Part shown: positions 52,304 to 61,200 of the stretch, one piece after another
How the letters are laid out: each line of letters opens with the position of its first letter
How positions within the stretch are numbered: position 1 is the first letter of the stretch
From: CAZWDL01 sp964632995
GTDB taxonomy: Bacteria; Bacteroidota; Bacteroidia; Chitinophagales; Saprospiraceae
Direction: 5' to 3'
Assembly (NCBI GenBank): GCA_964632995.1
Contig: CAZWDL010000003.1
Coordinates: 53,318-117,317 of the forward strand
DNA: 64,000 nt
Position numbers and translations under genes: made by a program
The notes under the pieces: generated by a model
Database searches by the model: none
Told to the model about the DNA's origin: nothing
Seen by the model: only the letters and a program-made list of their open reading frames with translations

Positions 52304-53572
52304 ATGAAAAATGACATTTACCGTTTATTGTCTCTAATAGTTTTAGTCTTTTTTTCTTCCCTCCTACAGGCGCAAATTGAAAACAAAGGGATCGACATCG
52401 AACACTTTTCCAAGGATTATTACAGCATTCCTTTTGTGGACCTCAACGAGGATGCAAGCCGTCAAGTGGTAGTCGATAAAGAACCCGGTCAGTACCTCGG
52501 GCACCCCACCACCGTGTTGCTGGAAGACGGCCGAACCATTTACTGCGTTTATCCCAAAGGCCACGGCAGAGGAGCCATCGTAATGAAAAAGAGTGAAGAC
52601 GGCGGCCAGACCTGGAGCGAGCGGCTGCCCGTTCCGGAAAGTTGGAAGTCTTCAATGGAAGTACCGACACTCTATCCCGTGGAAGATGCCGCCGGCAAAA
52701 AACGAATCATCATGTTCTCCGGCTTGTTCCCTGCCAGGATGGCTTATTCCGAAGATGATGCCCGGACCTGGACAGAACTCGAACCGGTGGGCGACTGGGG
52801 CGGCATCGTCGTCATGAGTGATGTGGTTCCGCTAAACACCGGTAAAGGGCATTATATGGCTTTGTTCCATGACGACCAGCGATTCTTCACTAAAGAAGGA
52901 CGTCCCCTGTCTGATAACTCCATGCCCATTTTCACCCTTTACAAAACGTTCTCCTACGACGGCGGACTGACCTGGACCGATCCGCAACCCGTCTTCCAAT
53001 CTCCGGTCATTCATCTTTGTGAGCCAGGCATCATCCGGTCGCCCGATGGAAAACAGCTGGCTGTTTTACTACGGGAAAATTCCCGGCGGCAGAATTCCTA
53101 CATTATTTTTTCCGACGATGAGGGTAAAAACTGGTCGGATCCAAGGCAACTACCCAATTCTTTGACAGGTGATCGCCATCAGGCTATTTACACTCCCGAC
53201 GGCCGGTTGGTCATCTCTTTTCGGGATAACGCTTCCGCCTACAGTCGTTTTCGCCGCTTGAAAAGGGAATGCACAAATTGTGACGAGTCCCTCCTATACA
53301 AACAGGCAGGGCCTCTCAGTCCGACCACCGGCGACTGGGTAGCCTGGGTGGGCACTTACGAAGACCTGAAAGAAGGCAGAGAAGGCCAGTACCGCATCCG
53401 CCTGAAAGACAACACCCGAGGGATGGACTGCGCTTACCCTGCCATGGAACTGCTTCCCGACGGAACCATCGTCGCCACTACTTACGGGCATTGGGACGAA
53501 GGAGAAGAACCTTATATCCTGAGTGTGCGATTTAAGATGGAGGAGATCGACCGGATGGCGGAGGGGAATTAG
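52304..53572 (+). CDS. Sialidase-superfamily protein with Asp boxes
   Basis: A 422-residue secreted six-bladed propeller with a signal peptide (LLSLIVLVFFSSLLQAQ). Asp boxes SEDGGQTWSE, SYDGGLTWTD and SDDEGKNWSD are visible. The first catalytic Arg motif of standard sialidases (RIP) is replaced by LGHPTTVLLEDG, followed by CVYPKGHGRGAIV. So although it sits in the sialidase fold, it may be a different glycosidase or a divergent exo-sialidase. It is not a confident GH33. The neighbours (nanA, SGNH esterase, GH33 enzyme) place it in sialoglycan breakdown. Confidence 0.82.
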   Translation: MKNDIYRLLSLIVLVFFSSLLQAQIENKGIDIEHFSKDYYSIPFVDLNEDASRQVVVDKEPGQYLGHPTTVLLEDGRTIYCVYPKGHGRGAIVMKKSEDGGQTWSERLPVPESWKSSMEVPTLYPVEDAAGKKRIIMFSGLFPARMAYSEDDARTWTELEPVGDWGGIVVMSDVVPLNTGKGHYMALFHDDQRFFTKEGRPLSDNSMPIFTLYKTFSYDGGLTWTDPQPVFQSPVIHLCEPGIIRSPDGKQLAVLLRENSRRQNSYIIFSDDEGKNWSDPRQLPNSLTGDRHQAIYTPDGRLVISFRDNASAYSRFRRLKRECTNCDESLLYKQAGPLSPTTGDWVAWVGTYEDLKEGREGQYRIRLKDNTRGMDCAYPAMELLPDGTIVATTYGHWDEGEEPYILSVRFKMEEIDRMAEGN

Positions 53573-53836
53573 TGGTTCGGCGGAGTATCCAAAACGTAGT
53601 GAATCAGGATTCTCAGCAAGCTCTGCAATGATTAATCCAAGTTGCGGATTAAAGCGGTAGAGGGATAATGGTAGAGGGACTGCTAGCGTCCGGGAAAAGC
53701 CTTGCTCAAGTCTCTCTACCCCGCCCGACTTCGCTGGGCGGGCAAGCCTCATCCTTCTACCTATGTCCTTATGCTCTCTTTATAGCAAGGTTGCAAAGTT
53801 TTTAATTTCAACAACCGTTAATTGAATCACAGTAAT
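53573..53836. other. Intergenic region with heptad repeat
   Basis: 264 bases between the sialidase-fold gene and the SGNH gene. It includes GGTAGAG/GGATAAT-type heptads at 53656-53683 and a CCGCCCG/CGGGCGG hairpin near 53721-53742. No gene is apparent. Confidence 0.4.
53656..53683. repeat. Heptad repeat (GGTAGAG-like)
   Basis: Four adjacent units: GGTAGAG, GGATAAT, GGTAGAG, GGACTGC. Degenerate, but in phase with period 7. Confidence 0.5.
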
Positions 53837-54499
53837 ATGAAAAGAACCTTCCTTATCGCCTTCGCATTCACCGCAATTTGCTTGGCGCCATCTCCGGTAA
53901 TGTCGCAGCAGGACCACTCCACCTATTACTACCAGCAAAAAAGCTTATTCGAGCGCCTCCCCAATACCCGTGGCGAAATTCTGCTGATCGGCGACAGCAT
54001 CACCGACGGCGGAGAATGGAGTGAGCTGTTCAACAACCGGAAAGTCAAAAACCGGGGCATCAGCGGCGATGTGACGCAAGGCGTGCTCGACCGGCTCGAG
54101 GAAATTACGGAAGGGCGGCCGCGAAAGGTCTTTCTCATGATCGGCGTCAACGACCTGGCGCGAGGGATGCCGGCGGAAAAGATTACGGAAAACATCCTGC
54201 TCATCGTCGAGCGGATCCGGCGGGCTTCTCCTAAAACGAAAATTTACATGCAGAGCATTCTTCCCGTCAATGATGAATTCACCAGGTTCTCCAATCACGT
54301 TGATAAGGGAGAGGAGATAAAGGCGATCAATCAAAATCTGCAGGAAGGAGCGGGAGTACAATACAAATACATCGATCTGTACAACGATTTCGCCACGCCG
54401 GAAGGCAAACTGAATCCCGAATACACCAACGATGGCCTGCATCTTACCGGTGCGGGTTACCTGAAATGGAAAGATATCATTCAGAAATATATCAAGTAA
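53837..54499 (+). CDS. SGNH/GDSL-type hydrolase (possible sialate O-acetylesterase)
   Basis: A 220-residue secreted esterase. It has a signal peptide (TFLIAFAFTAICLAPSPVMS), then the four SGNH blocks: ILLIGDSITDGG (Ser nucleophile), NRGISGDVTQG (Gly), LMIGVNDLARG (Asn) and TNDGLHLTGAGYL (Asp-His). The ATG at 53837 is preferred; a TTG at 53822 would add five residues. Because it lies between two sialidase-superfamily genes, removal of O-acetyl groups from sialic acid is a likely role. That is inferred from the neighbours. Confidence 0.88.
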   Translation: MKRTFLIAFAFTAICLAPSPVMSQQDHSTYYYQQKSLFERLPNTRGEILLIGDSITDGGEWSELFNNRKVKNRGISGDVTQGVLDRLEEITEGRPRKVFLMIGVNDLARGMPAEKITENILLIVERIRRASPKTKIYMQSILPVNDEFTRFSNHVDKGEEIKAINQNLQEGAGVQYKYIDLYNDFATPEGKLNPEYTNDGLHLTGAGYLKWKDIIQKYIK

Positions 54500-54516
54500 G
54501 CATCAAAAGCCATTCC

Positions 54517-54547
54517 CTTTTCGCCGGTTCCAGCGAATGGCGAAAAG
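54517..54547. repeat. Intercistronic hairpin after the SGNH gene
   Basis: CTTTTCGCC (54517-54525) pairs with GGCGAAAAG (54539-54547). The stem can be extended with bulges. There is no T tract, so it may be an mRNA-stabilising or weak-termination hairpin. Confidence 0.55.
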
Positions 54548-54598
54548 CGAAATGCGAATAGCTTCTATGACTCATTTTTTGAAATTCAAAAAACAACA

Positions 54599-56194
54599 AT
54601 GAAACCCATTAAAAATATTTTATTCTTCTTTTGCACAATCGGGCTGTTGACCCAATGCAGTCATGGACAGCAAACCGTACAGGTAACCTCCGAAGCGCCC
54701 ACCTACCCTGTTCTGACAAACGCGGAGCACAATCCGGTTTTTAAACTAAACATCGAACCGCTCCCCGGCCGGCAGGGAGGCATTTTGAACGCCGTAGAGA
54801 TCAGCCTTGAAGGGACCACCCGGTTAGCAGACATCCAAAAAGCGGAACTGTTTTACACCGGAGAAGATCCCGAATTTTCTACCCAGCAACGCTACGGACA
54901 AGCGCAGCAACCCACCCAAACGACCCTGACCTTCTCCGGCGATCAACCGCTCTCTCCCGGTCCCAACACCTTCTGGCTGTCGCTGACCCTCGACCCGGAA
55001 GCCGACCTGCTCCATCGCATCAGCGCGCGCCCGCTGAGCGTCACCGTCGACGGGCAGCCGCAACCACTACCCGACACGATACAATATCCCCTCCAACGCA
55101 TCGGCTATGCACTTAGGAAACACGGGCAGGAAGGCGTCGACACCTACCGCATCCCGGGCCTCGCCACCACCAACGAAGGTACGCTCATCGCCGTATACGA
55201 CATTCGTTACGACAACTCCTCCGACCTGCAGGGCGACATCGACGTCGGCATGAGCCGCAGCACCGACGGCGGCGACACCTGGGAGCCTATGGAAATCATT
55301 ATGGATATGAACGAATGGGGCGGCCTGCCCGAAGCCCAGAACGGCGTCGGCGACCCGGCCGTGCTCGTCGACCGCGAGACGAATACCATCTGGGTGGCGG
55401 GCTTGTGGATGCACGGTTTTCCCGAAAAACGCGCCTGGTCCGCCTCGCAGCCGGGCCTTAAGCCTGAAGAAACCGGGCAGCTATTGCTCGTCAAAAGCGA
55501 AGACGACGGCCGGAACTGGTCCGAGCCCATCAACATCACCGGGCAGGTGAAAAAGCCGGAATGGCAACTCCTCCTGCAGGGCCCCGGCAAAGGCATCACC
55601 ACCTCGGACGGCACACTGATCTTTCCCGCTCAATTCAAAGGCGAAAACGAAATGCCGCACGCCACCATTCTCTACAGCCGCGATCACGGCCAAACCTGGG
55701 AGATCGGAACCGGCGCCAAGTCGAATACCACCGAAGCGCAGGTCGCCGAGCTCAGCGACGGCACGCTCATGCTCAATATGCGCGACAATCGCGGCAGCGG
55801 CCCCGAAGGACGCAACGGCACGGGCGCCCGCTCCGTCGCCGTTACCGACGACCTGGGACAAACCTGGACCGAGCACCCCACCTCTCGCGAAGCCCTCCCC
55901 GAACCTGTCTGCAACGCCGGCCTGATCTCTCACGAATATCAGGGGGAACGACTTCTGATTTTCGTCAATCCCGATCACCGCTACGAGCGGCGCGACATGA
56001 CCCTCAAGGTCAGCCGCGACGACGGCATGACCTGGCCTGATCAATACCATACGCTCCTCGATAGCGGCCGCGGCCGCGGCTATCCCAGCCTGAGCAGCAT
56101 CGATGAACAAACGATCGGCGTGCTGTACGAAAGCAGCCGGGCAGACCTGGTATTTCAGAAAATACGGGTGTCGGATTTGCTGGAGCAAGATTAA
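54599..56194 (+). CDS. Exo-alpha-sialidase, GH33 (with N-terminal BNR-neuraminidase domain)
   Basis: A 531-residue secreted sialidase that releases terminal sialic acids from glycans. It has a signal sequence with Cys at 20 (GLLTQCSHG), so it may be a lipoprotein. A beta-rich N-terminal domain covers about 40-160, and the propeller about 165-530. Catalytic marks are TYRIPGL with Arg184, YDIRYD, five Asp boxes (for example STDGGDTWEP, SEDDGRNWSE, SRDHGQTWEI), LMLNMRDNRG and the Tyr/Glu region YPSLSSIDEQTIGVLYESS. The arrangement matches Bacteroidota GH33 enzymes. The sulfatase gene follows after 27 bases, so they are co-transcribed. Confidence 0.94.
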   Translation: MKPIKNILFFFCTIGLLTQCSHGQQTVQVTSEAPTYPVLTNAEHNPVFKLNIEPLPGRQGGILNAVEISLEGTTRLADIQKAELFYTGEDPEFSTQQRYGQAQQPTQTTLTFSGDQPLSPGPNTFWLSLTLDPEADLLHRISARPLSVTVDGQPQPLPDTIQYPLQRIGYALRKHGQEGVDTYRIPGLATTNEGTLIAVYDIRYDNSSDLQGDIDVGMSRSTDGGDTWEPMEIIMDMNEWGGLPEAQNGVGDPAVLVDRETNTIWVAGLWMHGFPEKRAWSASQPGLKPEETGQLLLVKSEDDGRNWSEPINITGQVKKPEWQLLLQGPGKGITTSDGTLIFPAQFKGENEMPHATILYSRDHGQTWEIGTGAKSNTTEAQVAELSDGTLMLNMRDNRGSGPEGRNGTGARSVAVTDDLGQTWTEHPTSREALPEPVCNAGLISHEYQGERLLIFVNPDHRYERRDMTLKVSRDDGMTWPDQYHTLLDSGRGRGYPSLSSIDEQTIGVLYESSRADLVFQKIRVSDLLEQD

Positions 56195-56221
56195 CTAATC
56201 CAAGCTACCTAATTAAAACTT

Positions 56222-57943
56222 ATGCGTTTTTTAAAAAAAGGGATTCTTACCGTTCTCCGGATGTGTTTAATCATCAGTCTTCTTCCCCTTTCCAGTTGTC
56301 AGCATGACGAACCGAAGCAGAAAAATGATGAAAGACCCAATATCGTTCTCATTATGTTGGACGATATGGGTTTTTCAGACTTGGGATGCTATGGGGGAGA
56401 AATTAAAACACCCAACATCGACCGGTTAGCGGCGGACGGCCTGACATTCACTCAATTTTACAATGCGGGCCGGTGCTGCCCCACCCGCGCAAGCCTCCTG
56501 ACCGGTCTTCATCCTCATCAAGCGGGTATTGGCCATATGACGATCGATCTGGGAAGAGAAGGTTACCGGGGAGATCTGAATGAAAATTCGGTGACGATCG
56601 CCGAGCTGTTGAAAAATTCCGGATACCAAACCCTCATGGTGGGCAAATGGCATGTATCCAAATATTTTGAAGAAGGGCAGCCTGATGAAAACTGGCCCCT
56701 GCAAAGAGGATTCGAACGCTTTTATGGAACCCTTCCCGGATCCGGTAGTTTCTGGCAACCAATCGGATTGATGGATGGTAATGACTTCGTGGAGGCAAAA
56801 GGGGATTTCTACTATACCGAAGCGCTTACTGCCCATGCAGTAGAGTACATCGATGAAGCTTCCAGCACGGACCGCCCCTTCTTTTTATATACCGCCTACA
56901 CAGCCCCTCATTACCCATTACACGCCCGACAGGAGGTCATTGAGAAATATGCCGGCGTATTTGCCAGCGGATGGGATACCCTCCGGCAAAAGCGGTACGA
57001 ACGCCTGGCGGACCTGGGCCTAATCAATCCAGAATGGTCACTTCCTCCCAGAGATGAAATGAGCATCCCCTGGGAGGAGGAACCGAATAAAAAGTGGCAG
57101 CAAAACAGGATGGAGGTTTACGCCGCCATGATCGATCAGGTGGACCAGGGGGTTGGAAAAATTATCTCCACCCTGAAGGAAAAGGAGGAATTGGACAATA
57201 CCCTGATCATGCTTTTTTCCGACAACGGCGGATCGGCTGAAGGACATCTTTATGGAAAAATTGAACGATTGAATATCCCCTGGAAGAGTAAATTGATCCC
57301 GACTCATACCAAGGACAGCGTAAAAGTGACTGCCGGAGATTTTCCCGGCCTAAACCTGGGCCCTGACAGCACGTACGGCAGTTATGGCCCTCGTTGGGCC
57401 AATGTTTCCAACACCCCCTTCCGCTTACATAAAAGCTGGGTGCATGAAGGCGGAATCTCTTCTCCTTTTATTGTTCATTGGCCAAAGGAAATCAAAGCAA
57501 CAAAGGAAATCCGTCATCAGCCGGCTCACGTCCTCGACATCCTGCCCACGTGCCTGGACATAGCGGGTATAGCCTATCCCAAAGAGTGGGACGGCAACCC
57601 CGTCACGCCTATGCAAGGAAAAAGCCTCCTGCCCATCTTTGATAATACAGAAAATGAAGTAAGAACCTTATTTTGGGAGCACGAAGGCAACCGGGCGGTG
57701 AGAAAGGGTAAGTGGAAGCTGGTCTCTGAATACCCAGGCTCCTGGAAAACTATGAAATCCTATCCCAAAAACGGAGCCTGGGAATTATACGATATGGAAG
57801 CAGATAGAACAGAGACGAACGACCTGGCGGAGCATTTCCCTGATATCGTGAAAAGCCTGGCGAAAGAATGGGAACAGTGGGCCGAAAAATGCGGCGTTCT
57901 TCCATGGGGTATCTTTGACGAATCCAAAGATGATCCAATTTAG
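56222..57943 (+). CDS. Sulfatase (family S1, type I formylglycine)
   Basis: A 573-residue sulfatase. It has an N-terminal signal with a lipobox-like Cys26 (LLPLSSCQHDE), a metal site NIVLIMLDDMGFSDLG, and the sulfatase signature CCPTRASLLTG at 85-95, where Cys85 (C-x-P-x-R) would become formylglycine. VGKWHVSKYF and LFSDNGGSAEG (Asp-Asn metal ligands) follow. It hydrolyses sulfate esters, probably on sulfated sialoglycans or mucin-like glycans, by its place right after the GH33 gene. A maturation enzyme (anaerobic SME or FGE) is not in the window. Confidence 0.95.
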   Translation: MRFLKKGILTVLRMCLIISLLPLSSCQHDEPKQKNDERPNIVLIMLDDMGFSDLGCYGGEIKTPNIDRLAADGLTFTQFYNAGRCCPTRASLLTGLHPHQAGIGHMTIDLGREGYRGDLNENSVTIAELLKNSGYQTLMVGKWHVSKYFEEGQPDENWPLQRGFERFYGTLPGSGSFWQPIGLMDGNDFVEAKGDFYYTEALTAHAVEYIDEASSTDRPFFLYTAYTAPHYPLHARQEVIEKYAGVFASGWDTLRQKRYERLADLGLINPEWSLPPRDEMSIPWEEEPNKKWQQNRMEVYAAMIDQVDQGVGKIISTLKEKEELDNTLIMLFSDNGGSAEGHLYGKIERLNIPWKSKLIPTHTKDSVKVTAGDFPGLNLGPDSTYGSYGPRWANVSNTPFRLHKSWVHEGGISSPFIVHWPKEIKATKEIRHQPAHVLDILPTCLDIAGIAYPKEWDGNPVTPMQGKSLLPIFDNTENEVRTLFWEHEGNRAVRKGKWKLVSEYPGSWKTMKSYPKNGAWELYDMEADRTETNDLAEHFPDIVKSLAKEWEQWAEKCGVLPWGIFDESKDDPI

Positions 57944-58213
57944 CTCTACTCTGTTACTTTAAAATTTTCACCGCGGAGTTCGCAGAGGACGCGGGGAAAT
58001 CGCAGAAAATGACCCGAAAAAACATCGATTTTCTCTGCGATTGACTCAGCGATCTCAGCGGACACCGTGGTGAACAAATTTCTTTTTCTTTAAAGTAACA
58101 AAGTAATATTAGAGGCCATCCGAAAATCTCCGAATATAGCCGAGAAATAGGCTGGCCTTCTAGTCTTCAATGAAGATCCCCAATTTCCTTGGGTCGGGTC
58201 CAAGCCGAGCCAT
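57944..58213. other. Intergenic region with imperfect inverted repeat
   Basis: Between the converging sulfatase (+) and HTCS (-) genes. TTCACCGCGG near 57967 is partly complementary to CCGTGGTGAA ending at 58074, with an inner ATCGCAGA..AAAT / ATTTTCTCTGCGAT pair (57999-58010, 58028-58041). It looks like a large imperfect hairpin of the CGCAGAG-repeat kind and may terminate both transcripts. Confidence 0.5.
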
Positions 58214-58255
58214 CCCTCTACCTTCTACCCTCTACCCTATTCCCTCTATCCTCAC
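58214..58255. repeat. Heptad tandem repeat (CCCTCTA, 6 units)
   Basis: Units CCCTCTA, CCTTCTA, CCCTCTA, CCCTATT, CCCTCTA, TCCTCAC. The array covers the last codons and the stop codon of the HTCS gene, giving its C-terminus an Arg/Glu-rich repeat (SEDRGNRVEGRR). Confidence 0.8.
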
Positions 58256-61200
58256 TCCGGCTCCGCATAAACTCCGAAGGCGAAACGCCAAACTCTTTCC
58301 GGAAGCACTTACTAAAATACTTCGGCGTTTTGAATCCGATGCTGTAGCAGACTTCCGAGACGGAGAGCACGTCCTGTGACAACAGCTGCGCCGCCCGCTT
58401 CAGGCGCATGGCCCGGATAAACTCCAGCGGTGTGTAGTCGGTCAGCGCCGGAAGTTTGCGGTACAATACCGGTCGGCTCACCCCCACTTCGCGGGCAAAC
58501 TGACTCACGTCAAATTCGTCGTCGGAAAGATGTTCCTCCACCACCTGGATAGCCTTTTCCAGCAGGTCGGCGTCGGGTGGGGTCAGCGTCACCTCCGTGG
58601 GTGCGATTTTAATCTGCTCGCTGAATTTCTTCCGAAGTTTCTTCCGCTGCTCGATCAGATTGGCGACCCGCTTTTCCAGCAAGGTGGGGTTGAAGGGCTT
58701 GGTGATGTAGTCATCGGCGCCGGTGTCCAGCCCTTCGTAACAGAAGAGCAGCGAGGTGCGGGCCGTCAGCAGGATGACGGGAATGTGGCTGGTTTCGATA
58801 TTGGTCTTGACCTGCCGGCAGAACTCGATGCCGTCGACCTCCGGCATCATGATATCGGAAATGATCAGGTCCGGCGATTCGTCCCTGGCCAGCGACAGCC
58901 CCTCCCTTCCATTACCGGCTTCGAGAATGTGGTATTTATTATAAAAAATTTCCTTCAGATAGTGCCGCACCCCCTCATTGTCTTCCACCAGCAATAAGGT
59001 GGGCGCATCGGGTTCCAGCTCCCGCGGCGCTTCGCGAATTTTGGCCGGCCCCCGAAATTCCGAAGCCTGGTAACGGGTGACATCGTCGCTGTTTCGAAAA
59101 TCTGGCACGACCTGCTCCCCGGTAAAATGTGCCGCTCCTTTGGGCAGCGTGAGCACAAAGCGGGTGTATTGGCGGGGTTCGCTTTCCACCGTTATCTGCC
59201 CGTGGTGCAGCTTGACCAGGCTCTTGGTAAGGGCCAGCCCGATGCCGCTTCCGAGCTGACTGCCGGTATAATCGCTGTCGAATTTGTAAAAGCGGTCGAA
59301 AACGAAGGGGAGGTCTTCCTCGGCGATGCCCTTGCCGTTGTCTTCCACCGTCACCTTTACCTGATTTTCTTCCTCCTCGACGAGCACCCGCACCTTGCCG
59401 CCTTCCCCGGTAAATTTGAAAGCATTAGAGAGCAGGTTAAAAAAGACCTTCTCCATCATGTCGCGGTCGAACCACAGCTCGGCGGTTTCAGCCTCGTGAT
59501 CGAACCTCAGGTCGATGCTCTTCTGCCGGGCAAATTCTTTAAAAGAAAGAATGATCTCCTGGGTGAATTCGATGAAGTCGCCCTTCGCTGCTTTGACATT
59601 GGCGTGCCCGGACTGCTGCTTGCGAAACTCCAGCAACTGATTCACCAGGAGCAGCAGGCGGTTGACGTTGCGACGCATTGTCTGCAGATGCTGCCGGGTT
59701 TCGCGGTCGCCGGCGTCAGAAGAAATGAGCGATTCCAACGGCGCGGCGATGAGCGTCAGCGGCGTGCGGATCTCGTGGGAGATGTTGGTAAAAAAGCGAA
59801 GCTTCATCTCATTGAGCTCCCGGATCTTTTTGCGTTCCAGGCGCTCCAGCTTGAGCTCGTTGAGTAACTTCCAGCGCGAGAGGGTGAAGTGGCGAGCCGC
59901 CCAGGTCAGGCCGAGAATCACCAGAACATAAAAAGCATAAGCCCAGCCCGTTTCCCAGGGAGCGTTCAGCACCTGTACTCGCAACATAGCAGGCTGGGTA
60001 TTCCAGGAGCCGTCGCCGGTGGTCGCCTTCACCTTGAAGGTGTAATCGCCGGGGTCCAGGTTGGAATAAGGCGCGTAGCGGCGTTCGGCGTCGGTATAGT
60101 GCCAGGTTTCATCCTGGCCTTCCATTTTAAAAGCGTAGCGGACCTCTTCGCCGCCGGTGAAGTCCAGCGCGGCAAACTCGAAGACGAAGTCATCGACATG
60201 GTAGGGAATGACGATTTCTTCGGCGGCATGCACCGCCTTTTTCAGCAGCACCTTCTTACCGATTGGCTCCCCCGGCCGGATAGAACGGTTGAAAATTTTG
60301 ACATCGGTAATCAGACAGGGCGGCGCGTCCTCTTCACGCTTCTCGATGCCGGAAGGATTAAACACATTGAAGCCTTTGGTGCCGCCGAAATACATTTCCC
60401 CTTCCTTCGTAACACAGGAGGCGCCGAGATTGAAGGCATCGCCTTGCAGCCCGTCACTGGTGGTGAAGTTGAGAAACATTCGCCGCTGTGGATGGAAACG
60501 GGAGATGCCTTTCAGCGTGCTGATCCAGAGGTTGCCCTCGCTGTCTTCTTCAATACTTTTAACGACGTCGTTGGACAGGCCGTCTTTTTCCTGGAATGTT
60601 TCAAAAGCCTGCGATATCCGGTCGAAGCGGTTGACGCCGCCGCCGAAGGTGCCGATCCACAGCTCTTTGGTGGTAGGCGATTCGAAGATATCGGTGATGA
60701 TGTCATTGCTGATGCTGCTCGTATCGCCGGGAATATTTTTGTAGTGGACAAACTCGTTCCTGACGGGGTTGAACTGGTTCAGCCCGCCGCCGTAGGTGCC
60801 GATCCAGAGGATACCGAGGTGGTCCTCGAAGACGACCCGCACGTCGTTGCTGTTAATGGTATTGGGGTCGTCCGGATTGTCGTGGTAATTTCGGAAGACG
60901 CCCGCCTCCCGGTCGTAGCGGTTCAGGCCGCCGTCGGCCGTGCCGATCCACAAGTCGCCCCGGATATCTTCGCAGATGGTCCAGACGCTGTGAAATGACA
61001 AGCTGGAATTGACGGAGGGCGGCGGGTTGAAGGAGGTGAACTGGTGCTTATCGCGGTCGAACAGGTACAAGCCGCCGCCGTCGGTGCCGATCCAGAAATC
61101 GCCCCGGCTGTCTTCGAAGATAGTCTGCACGTTTTTGATAGCACCCCTGTTTTTATTTCCCGGTCCCGGCGCAAACGGCTGGAAAGTCCTACTCTCCGGA

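Noticed and set aside
58170..58379. 69-codon plus-strand frame at the end of the HTCS gene
   Set aside because: It is antisense to confident coding sequence and includes the heptad repeat.
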